Of a DNA stretch of 64,000 nucleotides, positions 8,814-18,743 are shown piece by piece; position 1 is the stretch's first letter, and each line of letters starts with the position of its first letter. The stretch comes from Kocuria dechangensis (lineage in GTDB: Bacteria; Actinomycetota; Actinomycetes; Actinomycetales; Micrococcaceae), in NCBI RefSeq assembly GCF_014636775.1, contig NZ_BMEQ01000001.1:418301-482300 (forward strand), in the 5' to 3' direction. The translations under genes and the position numbers were made by a program. Under the pieces are notes generated by a model that saw only the letters and a program-made list of their open reading frames with translations, made no database searches and was not told where the DNA came from.

Positions 8814-10448
8814 ATGACCCATCCCCGTGAAACCCCTGCCGAGCCCCGCACCGCGAGCCCCGCGACGGAGCCCGAGAGCGGCCTGAGCCGGCAGGACCTG
8901 GAGGACGTCGTCGAGCGCGTCCTCTCCCGGGCGCGCGCCCGGCAGGAGGCCGGCGAGCCCGCCGGCGAGGCCGACGAGGACTCCGCCACCGGCCGGTTCA
9001 CCGGCCGCGCCCGCGAGCTGGCCGAGGCCGGCGACGAGCACAGCGCCCACGACGGCGAGCAGCAGGACCTCGAGGAGCGGCGCGCCCTGCGCCGCGTGGC
9101 GGGGCTGTCCACCGAGCTCGAGGACGTCACCGAGCTCGAGTACCGGCAGCTGCGCCTGGAGCGCGTGGTGCTCGCCGGACTGTGGACCGGCGGCACGCTG
9201 GAGGAGGCCGAGAACTCCCTCCGGGAGCTCGCCGCGCTCGCCGAGACCGCCGGCTCCGAGGTCCTCGACGGCATCGTGCAGCGCCGGCTCAAGCCGGACC
9301 CCGCCACGTTCCTGGGCTCCGGCAAGGCCAAGGAGCTGCGGGACATCGTCGCGGCCACCGGCGCGGACACGGTCGTCGTGGACTCCGAGCTCGCCCCGTC
9401 GCAGCGCCGCGGGCTGGAGGACGTGGTGAAGGTCAAGGTCATCGACCGCACCGGCCTGATCCTGGACATCTTCGCCCAGCACGCGAAGTCCAAGGAGGGC
9501 AAGGCGCAGGTCGAGCTCGCCCAGCTGGAGTACATGCTCCCGCGCCTGCGCGGCTGGGGCGAGTCCCTGTCCCGCCAGGCCGGCGGCCGCGCCGCGGCCG
9601 GTGAGGGCATCGGCTCCCGCGGCCCCGGCGAGACCAAGATCGAGCTGGACCGCCGACGGATCCGCACCCGCATGGCCAAACTGCGCCGCGAGATCGCGGC
9701 CATGAAGCCCGCCCGGGAGACCAAGCGGCTCAACCGCCGGCGCAACTCGGTGCCCTCCGTGGCGATCGCGGGGTACACCAACGCGGGCAAGTCCTCGCTG
9801 CTCAACCGGCTCACGGACGCCGGCGTGCTCGTCGAGAACGCCCTGTTCGCGACCCTGGACCCCACGGTTCGCCGCGCCCAGACTCCGGACGGCATCGGCT
9901 ACACGCTCTCGGACACGGTCGGCTTCGTCCGGTCGCTGCCCACGCAGCTCGTGGAGGCGTTCCGCTCCACCCTGGAGGAGGTCGCGGACTCGGACCTCAT
10001 CCTGCACGTCGTGGACGCCTCCCACCCGGACCCGGAGGGCCAGATCCGCGCGGTCCGCCAGGTCTTCGCCGACATCGACGCGCAGAACATCCCCGAGATC
10101 ATCGTGCTCAACAAGGTCGACGCTGCGGACCCCTTCGTCGTGGAGCGGCTCAAGCAGCGCGAGCGCAACGTCGTGGTGGTCTCCGCCCGCACCGGCGAGG
10201 GCATGGACGAGCTGCGGCAGCGGATCAGCGACTCCATCCCGCGCCCGGAGACGGTGCTGGACCTGCTGGTGCCCTACCAGCGGGGCGACGTCGTGAGCCG
10301 GCTGCACGACTGGGACGCCGAGATCCTGCGCACCGAGCACCTGCCCGAGGGCACCCACCTGCTCGTGAAGGTCCGCGAGGACCTGGCGGCGGAGCTCGCG
10401 GAGTTCGTCCCGCAGCAGGGTCCCGCCTTCGGCGCCGAGAGCGCCTGA
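8814..10448 (+). CDS. hflX: Ribosome-associated GTPase HflX
   Basis: HflX is a GTPase that splits stalled or stressed 70S ribosomes. The 544-residue protein has an acidic N-terminal extension of about 110 residues. The HflX N-terminal domain follows (LRELAALAETAGSEVLDGIV, FLGSGKAKEL), then a linker with SRGPGETKIELDRRRI. The G domain has the P-loop GYTNAGKSSLLNRL, the DTVGF motif and NKVD. The start is supported by the GAAAGGA ribosome site. The helicase gene begins 4 nt after its stop. Confidence 0.95.
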   Translation: MTHPRETPAEPRTASPATEPESGLSRQDLEDVVERVLSRARARQEAGEPAGEADEDSATGRFTGRARELAEAGDEHSAHDGEQQDLEERRALRRVAGLSTELEDVTELEYRQLRLERVVLAGLWTGGTLEEAENSLRELAALAETAGSEVLDGIVQRRLKPDPATFLGSGKAKELRDIVAATGADTVVVDSELAPSQRRGLEDVVKVKVIDRTGLILDIFAQHAKSKEGKAQVELAQLEYMLPRLRGWGESLSRQAGGRAAAGEGIGSRGPGETKIELDRRRIRTRMAKLRREIAAMKPARETKRLNRRRNSVPSVAIAGYTNAGKSSLLNRLTDAGVLVENALFATLDPTVRRAQTPDGIGYTLSDTVGFVRSLPTQLVEAFRSTLEEVADSDLILHVVDASHPDPEGQIRAVRQVFADIDAQNIPEIIVLNKVDAADPFVVERLKQRERNVVVVSARTGEGMDELRQRISDSIPRPETVLDLLVPYQRGDVVSRLHDWDAEILRTEHLPEGTHLLVKVREDLAAELAEFVPQQGPAFGAESA

Positions 10449-10452
10449 GCGC

Positions 10453-12531
10453 GTGGCGGCCGCATTCGTGGACGAGTCCGGGCACGAGCTCTCGGACGTG
10501 CGCCCGGAAACCCTGCCCGGGGCCAAGGACGCCCTGGACCTGCTCGACACCGCGGTGGTCGCGATGGGCGGGCAGGTCCGGGACGGCCAGCGGCTGATGA
10601 CCGCCAAGGTCGCCGAGGCCCTCGACCGGGGGCGGCACCTGCTGGTCCAGGCGGGCACCGGCACCGGCAAGTCCCTGGCCTACCTGGCCCCGCTGGTCGC
10701 CCACGCGCAGAGCGCGGACAAGCCGGTGGTCGTGGCCACGGCCACGCTCGCGCTGCAGTCGCAGATCGTGGGCCGTGACGTCCCCCGCCTCCTCACCGCG
10801 CTCGAGGGCAGCCTCGACCGCGAGCTCGACGTGGCCCTGCTCAAGGGCCGCAGCAACTACGCGTGCCTGCACAAGCTCGAGGGCGGCTACCCGTCCGACG
10901 ACGACCCCGGCGCGCTCTTCGCGCTGCCCGACGCCGCCTCGCACCCGGCCTCGCCGGCGGAGGAGGACGCGAGCACCGGCCGGCTGGGCCAGGAGGTGCT
11001 GCGGCTGCGCGAGTGGGCCCGCACCACCGACACCGGCGACCGGGACGAGGTCGTGCCCGGGGTCACCGACAAGGCCTGGCGGCAGGTCTCGGTCACGGCC
11101 AAGGAGTGCCTGGGCCGCAACTGCCCTCTGTTCGAGGAGTGCTTCGCCGAGCTCGCCAAGCAGCGCGCCGGCGAGGCCGACATCGTCATCACCAACCACG
11201 CCCTGCTGGCGATCAACGCGTTCGAGGGCGTCACGGTGCTGCCCGAGCACGACGTCGTGGTCATCGACGAGGCCCACGAGCTCCAGGACCGCGTCACCGG
11301 CGCGGTCACCGGTCAGCTCTCGGCGTCCATGGTCCGCTCCGCGGCGGCGTCCCTGCGCAAGCACACCTCGGCCAGCGCCGACTCCCTCACGGCCGGCGCC
11401 GCCAACCTGGAGGCGGCCCTCATGGGCGTGCCGGCGGAGCTGATGCACCGCGGTCTCAGCGACGCCCAGGCGGGTGCGGTCGCCCAGATCCGCGACGCCG
11501 CCCGCACCGCCATGACCGAGACCAAGGGCGGGACCTCCGGGGAGAAGGACGGGGACTCCGGCCGGCAGCTGGCGCGCTCGCGGGTCAGCGACGTCCTGGA
11601 GCTCGCCGAGCGGATCCTCTCCGCCGACGACGGCCGCGAGGTGCTGTGGGTCTCCCGGCAGGGCGGCTGGGAGCCGGGCCGCGGGTACGTGCCCGCGGAG
11701 GACACGGACCCCGCGACCCTGCACGTGGCGCCCTTGTCGGTCGCCGGGACCCTGCGGGAGGGCCTGTTCGACGGCCGGACCGTGGTCCTGACCTCCGCGA
11801 CGCTGTCGGTCGGGTCCTCCTTCGACTCCGCCGCCGGGGCCCTGGGGCTGCGGGGCGAGGGCGCCCCGCGCTGGGAGGGCGTCGACGTCGGCAGCCCGTT
11901 CGACTATCCCAGGCAGGGGATCCTGTACCTCGCCAAGCACCTCGAGAAGCCCGGCCGCCGGCTCACGGAGGCGCAGCTCGACGAGATGCTCGCCCTGGTG
12001 GAGGCCTCCGGCGGCGGGGCCCTCGGCCTGTTCTCCTCCCGCCGCGCCGCGGAGGAGGCCGCCGAGGCGCTGCGCAAGCGCACGGACCTGCCGATCCTGT
12101 GCCAGGGGGACTCGTCGCTGGCGGGCCTGGTGCAGGAGTTCGCCGAGGACCCCGCCACGAGCCTCTTCGGGACGATGAGCCTGTGGCAGGGCGTCGACGT
12201 GCCGGGCGCCTCGTGCCGGCTCGTGATGATCGACCGCATCCCCTTCCCCCGCCCTGACGACCCCCTGTCCACGGCCCGCAGCAGGGCCACGGAGCGCGCC
12301 GGGGGCAACGGGTTCATGTCGGTCTCGGCGACGCACGCGGCCGTGCGGCTCGCGCAGGGCGCCGGCCGGCTCATCCGCGCGGGCGGTGACCGGGGCGTCG
12401 TCGCGATCCTGGACTCGCGGATCGCGACGGCCCGCTACGGCGGGTTCCTGCGCGCCTCCCTGCCGCCGCTGTGGACGACCACGGACCGCTCCGTGGTCCT
12501 CGGCGCGCTGCAGCGCCTCTCGAAGGACTGA
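10453..12531 (+). CDS. DinG-family ATP-dependent DNA helicase
   Basis: A 692-residue XPD/DinG-type superfamily 2 helicase, expected to unwind DNA 5' to 3' during repair. Walker A reads QAGTGTGKSLAYLAPL and the DEAH box VVIDEAHELQDR. Cysteines at YACLH and in ECLGRNCPLFEECF fit a 4Fe-4S domain. Late helicase motifs include FGTMSLWQGVDVPGA and QGAGRLIRAGGDRGV. GTG 10453 is 4 nt after hflX, so the two are co-transcribed. No SOS box is visible upstream of either gene, unlike dinG of E. coli. Confidence 0.88.
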   Translation: MAAAFVDESGHELSDVRPETLPGAKDALDLLDTAVVAMGGQVRDGQRLMTAKVAEALDRGRHLLVQAGTGTGKSLAYLAPLVAHAQSADKPVVVATATLALQSQIVGRDVPRLLTALEGSLDRELDVALLKGRSNYACLHKLEGGYPSDDDPGALFALPDAASHPASPAEEDASTGRLGQEVLRLREWARTTDTGDRDEVVPGVTDKAWRQVSVTAKECLGRNCPLFEECFAELAKQRAGEADIVITNHALLAINAFEGVTVLPEHDVVVIDEAHELQDRVTGAVTGQLSASMVRSAAASLRKHTSASADSLTAGAANLEAALMGVPAELMHRGLSDAQAGAVAQIRDAARTAMTETKGGTSGEKDGDSGRQLARSRVSDVLELAERILSADDGREVLWVSRQGGWEPGRGYVPAEDTDPATLHVAPLSVAGTLREGLFDGRTVVLTSATLSVGSSFDSAAGALGLRGEGAPRWEGVDVGSPFDYPRQGILYLAKHLEKPGRRLTEAQLDEMLALVEASGGGALGLFSSRRAAEEAAEALRKRTDLPILCQGDSSLAGLVQEFAEDPATSLFGTMSLWQGVDVPGASCRLVMIDRIPFPRPDDPLSTARSRATERAGGNGFMSVSATHAAVRLAQGAGRLIRAGGDRGVVAILDSRIATARYGGFLRASLPPLWTTTDRSVVLGALQRLSKD

Positions 12532-12563
12532 GACGACGCCGGGCTGAGACGCGCGGCTGGGAC

Positions 12564-12602
12564 GACGCCGGGCCCCCCGCCTGCGGCGGAGGGCCCGGCG
12601 TC
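12564..12602. terminator. Bidirectional hairpin between the helicase and lexA
   Basis: An 18-bp inverted repeat with one mismatch (12564-12581 with 12585-12602) and a 3-nt loop lies between two convergent genes. There is no T tract. Confidence 0.7.
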
Positions 12603-12622
12603 CCGCCGCGCGGGGCAGCGGC

Positions 12623-13396
12623 TCAGAGGCTGCGGAGCACGGAGACGACCTTGCCCATCACGGTGGCGTGGTCGCCCAGGATCGGTTCGTAGCGCGTGTT
12701 CTGCGGCAGCAGCCACGTGTGCCCGTCGCGCTGCCGGAAGGTCTTGACGGTCGCCTCGTCGTCGAGCAGGGCCGCCACGATGTCGCCGTTGTCGGCGGAG
12801 CTCTGCCGGCGGACCACCACCCAGTCGCCGTCGCAGATCGCGGCGTCGATCATCGAGTCGCCCTTGACTCGGAGCATGAACAGCTCGCCGTGGCCCACGA
12901 GCTGCCGCGGCAGGGCCAGCACGTCCTCGACGGACTGCTCGGCCGTGATGGGCCCGCCCGCGGCGATGTGGCCGACCAGCGGGACCATCGTCACGTCCGC
13001 CGAGGTCGACAGCTCCGCCACGGAGTCCGTGGCCGCGGTGCGCGCCCGGCCCGGGGCGGAGGGCTCCGGGGCGCCGTCCCCGGAGCCCTCGGGCCCGGGG
13101 ACGGCGCGCAGCTGCAGCGGGGTCAGGACCTCCATGGCGCGCGGCCGCTTGGGGTCCCGGCGCAGGTAGCCGAGCTTCTCGAGCTGGGAGAGCTGGTGGG
13201 TGACGCTGGAGAGGGACGCCAGGCCCACGAGGTCCCCGATCTCGCGCATCGACGGCGGATAGCCGCGATCGGCGATGGAACGCTGGATGGCCTCGAGGAT
13301 CGTCCGCTGGCGCGGGCTGAGCCCGCGGGCGCTCCGGCGCGCGGCGGACCGCGCGGGCCGGGCCCGGGAGTCCTCGGGGGTGGGGGGCTGAGCCAT
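12623..13396 (-). CDS. lexA: SOS repressor LexA
   Basis: LexA represses SOS genes and cleaves itself when RecA filaments form. The 257-residue protein has the winged helix at about 25-90 ([38 protein letters not shown]), a variable linker, and the S24 peptidase domain. The scissile Ala146-Gly147 lies in HIAAGGP. The catalytic residues are Ser181 (VKGDSM) and Lys218 (ATVKTF). I start at ATG 13396, which has AAGGA upstream and opens MAQPP; a longer frame reaches 13570 but would run through the promoter and its LexA box. Confidence 0.96.
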   Translation of the reverse strand: MAQPPTPEDSRARPARSAARRSARGLSPRQRTILEAIQRSIADRGYPPSMREIGDLVGLASLSSVTHQLSQLEKLGYLRRDPKRPRAMEVLTPLQLRAVPGPEGSGDGAPEPSAPGRARTAATDSVAELSTSADVTMVPLVGHIAAGGPITAEQSVEDVLALPRQLVGHGELFMLRVKGDSMIDAAICDGDWVVVRRQSSADNGDIVAALLDDEATVKTFRQRDGHTWLLPQNTRYEPILGDHATVMGKVVSVLRSL

Positions 13397-13566
13397 TCCT
13401 CGTCGTCCTTTCCCGTCCGGTGGTGCCGGTCCCGGAGCGCCCCGTCCGCTTCCGATGTCGGACCCGGGTGTTTCGATGGTCCCCGGTCGGCAGGCGCCGG
13501 GGATCGTGGGGCGCGCCGGACCGAGGCCCGGACATGCCCCCAGCCTAGGGGAGTGCGGGTGTGTGT

Positions 13567-13582
13567 TCAAACATATGTACGA
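13567..13582 (-). promoter_or_regulatory. LexA box at the lexA promoter
   Basis: TCAAACATATGTACGA differs from TCGAAC-N4-GTTCGA at two positions. It overlaps the presumed lexA -35, which fits autoregulation. Confidence 0.7.
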
Positions 13583-13633
13583 GCAGGTGTCGACATCGTT
13601 CGTAGACGCGTGCTAGACATGGGTCGTCGGTGT

Positions 13634-13649
13634 TCGAAAGTATGTTCGA
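13634..13649 (+). promoter_or_regulatory. LexA box of the LysM gene
   Basis: TCGAAAGTATGTTCGA differs from TCGAAC-N4-GTTCGA at a single position. A -10-like TATGTT begins 7 nt into the box, the same offset as TATATT in the recA box. Confidence 0.82.
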
Positions 13650-13733
13650 TCGAATGGAGGCGGGAGACCCCTCTCGACCGGACCGGTGTTCGAGATCGCC
13701 CGCCCCGTGCGGGAACGTCAAGGAGTTCATGCC

Positions 13734-14183
13734 ATGAGTGCCAGTGCCACCGCCAGCGCCACGCCCCGTGCCGTCGCCGGCGCCGGGTCCGTCCTGTCCC
13801 GCCCGCTGCGCGCCCCGCGCGCCCTCGGCCGGGCCGCGCGCCACGTCCGCTCCGCCGCTCCCGCCGCCCGCGCCCCGCTGACCCTCACCCGCCGCGGACG
13901 CCTCCTCTTCCACGGCCTGCCCGTGCTGACCGGCGCCGCCGCACTCGTCGTCCTCGCCGTGATCTTCCTCGTCCCCTCGACCGCCACGGCGACCAGCGCG
14001 CCGGTCACCGGCGCGGACACCGAGCGCACCACGGTCCACCCCGGCGAGAGCCTGTGGGACCTGGCCGTGGCCGCGGACCCCGAGCGGGACCCCCGCGACG
14101 TCATGGACGAGATCGTCGAGCTCAACGACCTCGCCACGTCCGTGCTCGTCGCCGGGCAGGTCCTCGAGGTCCCGGCCGCCTGA
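13734..14183 (+). CDS. LysM membrane protein, probable SOS cell-division inhibitor
   Basis: A 149-residue protein with a basic, Ala-rich cytoplasmic N terminus (about 60 residues), one transmembrane segment at 61-80 (VLTGAAALVVLAVIFLV) and a C-terminal LysM domain at 99-147 (VHPGESLWDLAVAAD, then VLVAGQVLEVP) that should bind peptidoglycan outside the membrane. Size, topology and the position divergent from lexA match YneA of Bacillus, DivS of Corynebacterium and ChiZ/Rv2719c of Mycobacterium. These are SOS-induced proteins that delay septation. Its own LexA box supports that role. Sequence outside LysM is not conserved enough to be certain. ATG 13734 has AAGGAG 8 nt upstream. Confidence 0.78.
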   Translation: MSASATASATPRAVAGAGSVLSRPLRAPRALGRAARHVRSAAPAARAPLTLTRRGRLLFHGLPVLTGAAALVVLAVIFLVPSTATATSAPVTGADTERTTVHPGESLWDLAVAADPERDPRDVMDEIVELNDLATSVLVAGQVLEVPAA

Positions 14184-14206
14184 GCGGAGGGGCTGCGCGG
14201 GCGCAC

Positions 14207-14212
14207 TAAACT
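14207..14212 (+). promoter_or_regulatory. -10 element for leaderless hisC
   Basis: TAAACT ends 6 nt before GTG 14219. No ribosome site intervenes. Confidence 0.6.
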
Positions 14213-14218
14213 GTCCGG

Positions 14219-15322
14219 GTGACGCAGAACCTGGACCGACTCAACGCCCTCCCGCTCCGCGACAACCTGCGCGGCAAGTCCCCGTACGGGGCTCCGCAGC
14301 TCGACGTCGCCGTGGCGCTCAACACGAACGAGAACACGCATCCGGTGCCGGCGGACGTGCACGCCGCGATCGTGCAGGAGGTCACCGAGGCGGCCTGGAC
14401 GCTCAACCGCTACCCGGACCGGGAGTTCACCGCCCTGCGCGAGGAGCTCGCCCGCTACCTCGGCCACGGCCTGGGCTCCGAGCACCTGTGGGCGGCCAAC
14501 GGCTCCAACGAGATCCTCCAGCAGCTCCTGCAGGCCTTCGGCGGGCCGGGCCGGAGCCTGCTGACCTTCGTCCCCACCTACTCCATGTACCCCCTGCTGG
14601 CCTCCGGCACGGACACAGCGTTCATCCCGGGGGAGCGCGCCGCCGACTTCGGGCTCACCCCCGAGTCCGCCGCCGAGCAGGTCCGCCGCCACGGCCCGGA
14701 CGTCGTGTTCCTGTGCTCGCCCAACAACCCCACGGGCACCGCCCTGGGCCAGGACGTCGTCACCGCGGTCTACGAGGCGGGGGAGGAGTTCAGCACGGTC
14801 GTCGTGGTGGACGAGGCCTACGCCGAGTTCTCCCACGGCGGCACCCCCTCGGCGCTGAGCCTGCTCGAGGGCCGGCCCCGCCTGGTGGTCTCCCGCACCA
14901 TGAGCAAGGCGTTCGCGCTGGCCGGGGCCCGGCTGGGCTACTTCGCGGCCGCCCCGGAGGTCGCCGACGCCGTCCGCCTGGTCCGGCTGCCGTACCACCT
15001 CTCCGCGGTCACCCAGGCCACGGCCCTGGCCGCGCTGCGCCACTCGGCGTCCCTGCTGGCCAACGTCGAGGACATCAAGATGCAGCGGGACCGGATCGTC
15101 GACGAGCTCAAGCGCATGGGGCTGGAGCCCTCCGAGTCGGACTCCAACTTCGTGTTCTTCGGCGGCATGGGCGACTCCCGGGCCGTGTGGGAGGCGCTGC
15201 TCGCGGACGGGGTGCTCGTGCGCGACGTCGGGATCCCCGGCCACCTGCGGGTCACCGCCGGCACCGAGGAGGAGACCTCGGCGTTCCTGGAGTCCATGGA
15301 GCGCATCGCCTCCGCCCGCTGA
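14219..15322 (+). CDS. hisC: Histidinol-phosphate aminotransferase
   Basis: A PLP-dependent class II aminotransferase of 367 residues that converts imidazole acetol phosphate to histidinol phosphate. The sequence opens [20 protein letters not shown], typical of actinobacterial HisC. The PLP lysine is in [17 protein letters not shown], with [11 protein letters not shown] and [10 protein letters not shown] before it. hisD is not in the window. It starts a his cluster with hisB, hisH and priA. The GTG start fits a leaderless mRNA. A second, less similar HisC-like gene lies at 47733. Confidence 0.93.
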   Translation: MTQNLDRLNALPLRDNLRGKSPYGAPQLDVAVALNTNENTHPVPADVHAAIVQEVTEAAWTLNRYPDREFTALREELARYLGHGLGSEHLWAANGSNEILQQLLQAFGGPGRSLLTFVPTYSMYPLLASGTDTAFIPGERAADFGLTPESAAEQVRRHGPDVVFLCSPNNPTGTALGQDVVTAVYEAGEEFSTVVVVDEAYAEFSHGGTPSALSLLEGRPRLVVSRTMSKAFALAGARLGYFAAAPEVADAVRLVRLPYHLSAVTQATALAALRHSASLLANVEDIKMQRDRIVDELKRMGLEPSESDSNFVFFGGMGDSRAVWEALLADGVLVRDVGIPGHLRVTAGTEEETSAFLESMERIASAR

Positions 15323-15472
15323 GCCCCGCCGTGCCCGGGGTCCGCGGACCCCGATAGCATGGAGGCAGACCACCACCCGGGGCCGCCGCGCCGCCCGCGA
15401 GAGCGGCCCTGGTCCGACCACCCCGCGGCCCGCCCACGGCCGGGCCGCGCCCGCGAGGAGTCCCACCCCGTC

Positions 15473-16096
15473 ATGAGCACCCAGACCCCCGACCGCGCCC
15501 CGCGCCGCGCCGCCCTGGAGCGGCGCACCAGCGAGTCCTCCGTCTCCGTCGAGATCGACCTGGACGGCACCGGCCACCACGACATCGACACCTCGGTGCC
15601 GTTCTACGACCACATGCTCACCGCCCTGTCCAAGCACTCCCTCATCGACATGCGGATCAAGGCGACGGGCGACACCCACATCGACGTCCACCACACCGTC
15701 GAGGACACCGCGATCGTCCTGGGCGACGCGCTGCGCCAGGCGCTGGGGGACAAGGCCGGGATCCGCCGCTTCGGCGAGGCCACGGTCCCGCTGGACGAGG
15801 CGCTGGCCAACGCCGTGGTCGACATCTCCGGGCGGCCTTACGTGGTCCACTCCGGGGAGCCCGAGGGGCAGCAGTACCACCTGATCGGCGGGCACTTCAC
15901 CGGCTCCATGGTCCAGCACGTCTTCGAGTCCCTGGCCTACCACGCCGGGATCTGCCTGCACATCACCCTGCTGGCCGGGCGCGACCCCCACCACATCGCC
16001 GAGGCCCAGTTCAAGGCCCTGGCCCGTGCGCTGCGCCAGGCCGTCGAGCCCGACCCCCGGGTGAGCGGCATCCCGTCGACGAAGGGCGCCCTGTGA
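15473..16096 (+). CDS. hisB: Imidazoleglycerol-phosphate dehydratase
   Basis: This 207-residue monofunctional HisB dehydrates imidazole glycerol phosphate, using a di-manganese site. Metal-binding motifs are visible: FYDHML, then [14 protein letters not shown], and in the second half AYHAG and [18 protein letters not shown] use ATG 15473, preceded by GAGGAG. The open frame runs on upstream to a TAGCAT hexamer at 15354-15359 that more likely acts as a promoter, giving a leader of about 105 nt. The stop overlaps the hisH start. Confidence 0.95.
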   Translation: MSTQTPDRAPRRAALERRTSESSVSVEIDLDGTGHHDIDTSVPFYDHMLTALSKHSLIDMRIKATGDTHIDVHHTVEDTAIVLGDALRQALGDKAGIRRFGEATVPLDEALANAVVDISGRPYVVHSGEPEGQQYHLIGGHFTGSMVQHVFESLAYHAGICLHITLLAGRDPHHIAEAQFKALARALRQAVEPDPRVSGIPSTKGAL

Positions 16097-16869
16097 GCAC
16101 CGACACCCCCGCCACCGAGCCCCGGGCCGGCGCCGAGCGCCGGCCCACCGTCACCGTCCTCGACTACGGCGCCGGCAACGTCCGCTCGGCCGTGCGCGCC
16201 CTCGAGGCCGCCGGCGCGGACGTGGTCCTCAGCGCCGACCCCGAGGCCGTCCTCGACGCCGACGGACTGGTCGTCCCCGGCGTCGGCGCGTTCGCCGCCG
16301 TCATGGACGGGCTGCGCTCCGTCGACGGCCTGCGGCTGATCGGCCGCCGGCTCGCCGGCGGGCGCCCCGTCCTCGGCATCTGCGTGGGCCTGCAGGTCCT
16401 GTTCGAGTCCGGCGTGGAGCACGGCCGGCAGACCGAGGGCATGGGCGAGTGGCCCGGCGTCGTCGAGCGCCTCAAGGCGGACGTCGTCCCGCACATGGGC
16501 TGGAACACGGTCGAGCCGCCCGAGGGCAGCGTCCTGTTCCGGGGCATCGAGAACGAGCGGTTCTACTTCGTGCACTCCTACGGCGTGCAGGAGTGGGACT
16601 TCCCCCAGTCCATCCAGAAGATGAAACCCCCCCAGGTGACCTGGTCCGACCACGGGGGGAGGTTCATCGCCGCCGTGGAGAACGGCGCGCTGTGCGCCAC
16701 CCAGTTCCACCCGGAGAAGTCCTCCGACGCCGGCATCCAGCTGCTGCGCAACTGGCTCGGCACCCTCCCGCGCACGGGCCGCCTCGACCACCTCAAGGCC
16801 GGCGACCCCCTGGGCGGGGACGTCCTGGCCGGGCGGCCCACGCTGGAGGACCAGGAGGACGCCGCGTGA
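16093..16869 (+). CDS. hisH: Imidazole glycerol phosphate synthase, glutamine amidotransferase subunit
   Basis: HisH hydrolyses glutamine and passes ammonia to HisF to form imidazole glycerol phosphate and AICAR. The 258-residue protein begins with a 20-residue extension, then [20 protein letters not shown]. The class I amidotransferase triad is visible: the nucleophile Cys in [11 protein letters not shown] and His-Glu in QFHPEKS. A tail of about 40 residues follows the catalytic core. GTG 16093 overlaps hisB. hisF is outside the window. Confidence 0.95.
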   Translation: MSTDTPATEPRAGAERRPTVTVLDYGAGNVRSAVRALEAAGADVVLSADPEAVLDADGLVVPGVGAFAAVMDGLRSVDGLRLIGRRLAGGRPVLGICVGLQVLFESGVEHGRQTEGMGEWPGVVERLKADVVPHMGWNTVEPPEGSVLFRGIENERFYFVHSYGVQEWDFPQSIQKMKPPQVTWSDHGGRFIAAVENGALCATQFHPEKSSDAGIQLLRNWLGTLPRTGRLDHLKAGDPLGGDVLAGRPTLEDQEDAA

Positions 16870-17027
16870 GTGCGGCCGTCGTCGTGATGGTGCTCGGGGC
16901 GTTCGTCGCCGGCGGGGCCATCTCCTTCCAGCAGCAGAAGAAGCCCGTCTGGTCGGTCGTCCTGCTGGCCGCCATCGCCGCAGCCCTCGTCGGCTACGGC
17001 TGGTACGCCTGGTTCCAGGGCCGCTGA
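16866..17027 (+). CDS. Small two-helix membrane protein in the his operon
   Basis: A 53-residue frame starts at GTG 16866, overlapping the hisH stop by 4 nt (GTGA), and ends 59 nt before priA. It encodes two hydrophobic segments: [17 protein letters not shown] and [21 protein letters not shown] polar QQQKKP turn separates them, giving a helical hairpin in the membrane. I do not recognise a named family, but a small ORF at this position is familiar from related actinobacteria. The tight coupling with hisH argues that it is translated. Function unknown. Confidence 0.7.
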   Translation: MSAAVVVMVLGAFVAGGAISFQQQKKPVWSVVLLAAIAAALVGYGWYAWFQGR

Positions 17028-17086
17028 GCCCCGCCCGACCCCCAACGCACGCCCACCCGCACCCGAGCACCGAGAGAAGAGAACCC

Positions 17087-17839
17087 ATGCCCCTGAGCGA
17101 GACCCCCCGCCTGCAGCTGCTGCCCGCCGTCGACGTCGCCGGAGGCCAGGCCGTGCGCCTGGTCCAGGGCGAGGCCGGCTCCGAGACGGGCTACGGCGAC
17201 CCGCTGGAGGCCGCGCTGGCGTGGCAGGAGGCCGGCGCCGAGTGGCTGCACCTCGTGGACCTCGACGCCGCCTTCGGCCGCGGCGACAACATCGACGTGC
17301 TCCGCCGGGTCGCCGCCGAGCTGGAGCTGAAGATCGAGATGTCCGGCGGCATCCGCGACGACGCGTCGCTCGAGCGAGCCCTGTCCCTGGAGCCCGCCCG
17401 GATCAACCTCGGCACCGCCGCCCTGGAGAACCCGGAGTGGACGCACAAGGTCATCGCCGAGCACGGCGACGTCATCGCCGTGGGCCTCGACGTGCGCAAC
17501 AGCACGCTGGCCGCCCGCGGCTGGACCGAGGATGGCGGCGACCTCTGGGAGGTGCTCGCCCGCCTCGAGGCCGACGGCTGCTCCCGCTACGTCGTCACCG
17601 ACGTCACCAAGGACGGCACCCTCAAGGGCCCGAACCTCGAGCTGCTCACGGAGGTCGCCACCCGCACCGACAAGCCGGTCGTCGCCTCGGGCGGGATCTC
17701 CTCCCTCGACGACCTCGCGGCGCTGCGAACGCTGGTCCCCTCGGGCGTGGAGGGCGCGATCGTCGGCAAGGCCCTCTACGCGGGCCGGTTCACGCTCCAG
17801 GAGGCGCTCGACGTCGCCGGCCGCCCGGACGGCCTGTGA
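17087..17839 (+). CDS. priA: Phosphoribosyl isomerase A (bifunctional HisA/TrpF)
   Basis: This 250-residue (beta-alpha)8 barrel isomerises ProFAR in histidine synthesis. In most Actinobacteria the same enzyme also isomerises phosphoribosyl anthranilate for tryptophan, because trpF is missing. Phosphate-binding and catalytic segments are seen: [43 protein letters not shown] and [13 protein letters not shown]. The ATG has GAGAAGAG upstream. The stop overlaps the SseB gene start. Dual activity is inferred from phylogeny rather than from a residue I can single out. Confidence 0.93.
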   Translation: MPLSETPRLQLLPAVDVAGGQAVRLVQGEAGSETGYGDPLEAALAWQEAGAEWLHLVDLDAAFGRGDNIDVLRRVAAELELKIEMSGGIRDDASLERALSLEPARINLGTAALENPEWTHKVIAEHGDVIAVGLDVRNSTLAARGWTEDGGDLWEVLARLEADGCSRYVVTDVTKDGTLKGPNLELLTEVATRTDKPVVASGGISSLDDLAALRTLVPSGVEGAIVGKALYAGRFTLQEALDVAGRPDGL

Positions 17840-18690
17840 CGGAGCGGAAGCTCCCGGCGCACATCGCGGCGCAGCTCGCGGGCGCGGGCGGCACCGAGGA
17901 CACCGGCGGGCAGGCCTGGGCGGGGCGCAACCTCGGGGAGGGCACCAGCCACACCCACCTCTTCCCCGGCGACGACGGCGCCGCCGCTCCCGGCGTGCTG
18001 CGGGCGCTCGCGGAGCTGCGGGCGGGGGAGGGGGACGAGGCCGCCGTGGTCGCGGCCCTCGCCGGCACCCGGGTCTTCGTCCCGGTCGTGGCCGAGGTCT
18101 CGGCCTCCACGATCACCGACGCCGGGCTCGTGGCGGACAAGGAGGCCGACATGGCCCTTGTGTCCCTGCGCTCGGCCGACGGCCGCCAGGTGCTCCCCGT
18201 CTTCACCTCGACCGCGGCGCTGAGCGCGTGGCACGCCACGGCCCGGCCCGTGGCCACCGACGTCCGCCGCGCGGCCGTGGCGGCGGTCAAGGACGGCACG
18301 CAGCTGCTCGTGCTGGACCCCGGCTCGGCGCTGCCCTTCGTGGTGCGCCGGCCCGCCCTGTGGGCCCTGGCCCAGAGCAGGTCCTGGCTCCCCTCCTACC
18401 GCATGCCCGAGGTGGCCGAGGCCGTGGCCCGCTCCGCGGCGGGCCTGCCCGGGGTCGCCGCGGCCCGCACGGCCCCCGGCGAGGGGGTGGCCTCCCGGGC
18501 GGCCGACGGGACGGTGGTGCCCGGCGGCGGGACCGGACCCGAGCTCGCGGTCGTCCTGGAGCTGGTGCCCGGCCTGGACCGGGCCCGGCTCGACGACGTG
18601 GTCGCCCGCTTCCAGGCCCGGCTGAGCATCGAGCCCGCCCTCGCGGAGGCCGTGGACTCCATGCAGCTCCGTCTCACGACGGCGGGCTGA
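17836..18690 (+). CDS. SseB-family protein
   Basis: A 284-residue cytoplasmic protein with an SseB-type domain at about residues 55-160 ([44 protein letters not shown]). In other Actinobacteria the same family follows hisA. The C-terminal third is a separate alpha/beta segment ([17 protein letters not shown]). GTG 17836 overlaps the priA stop, making it the last gene of the his transcript. Function is unknown; the enterobacterial name refers to serine sensitivity and says little here. Confidence 0.78.
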   Translation: MTERKLPAHIAAQLAGAGGTEDTGGQAWAGRNLGEGTSHTHLFPGDDGAAAPGVLRALAELRAGEGDEAAVVAALAGTRVFVPVVAEVSASTITDAGLVADKEADMALVSLRSADGRQVLPVFTSTAALSAWHATARPVATDVRRAAVAAVKDGTQLLVLDPGSALPFVVRRPALWALAQSRSWLPSYRMPEVAEAVARSAAGLPGVAAARTAPGEGVASRAADGTVVPGGGTGPELAVVLELVPGLDRARLDDVVARFQARLSIEPALAEAVDSMQLRLTTAG

Positions 18691-18743
18691 CCCGGACGCA
18701 CCGGATCAGCCCGCAGAAGGTCGGGGACGGGCAGGGGGACGGT

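Larger units (their letters stand above)
13397..13733. promoter_or_regulatory. Divergent lexA / LysM control region (337 nt)
   Basis: No gene lies in this stretch. Reading the minus strand toward lexA, TTGAAC (13565-13570) and TAGGCT (13542-13547) form a promoter with a 17-nt spacer. The plus-strand gene has TATGTT at 13641-13646 within an SOS box, and AAGGAG at 13720-13725. Two LexA boxes are listed separately. Confidence 0.7.

Noticed and set aside
13397..13570. A 58-residue N-terminal extension of LexA
   Set aside because: It is Pro/Gly-rich, unlike LexA, and would place the start inside the LexA box and -35. ATG 13396 has its own ribosome site.
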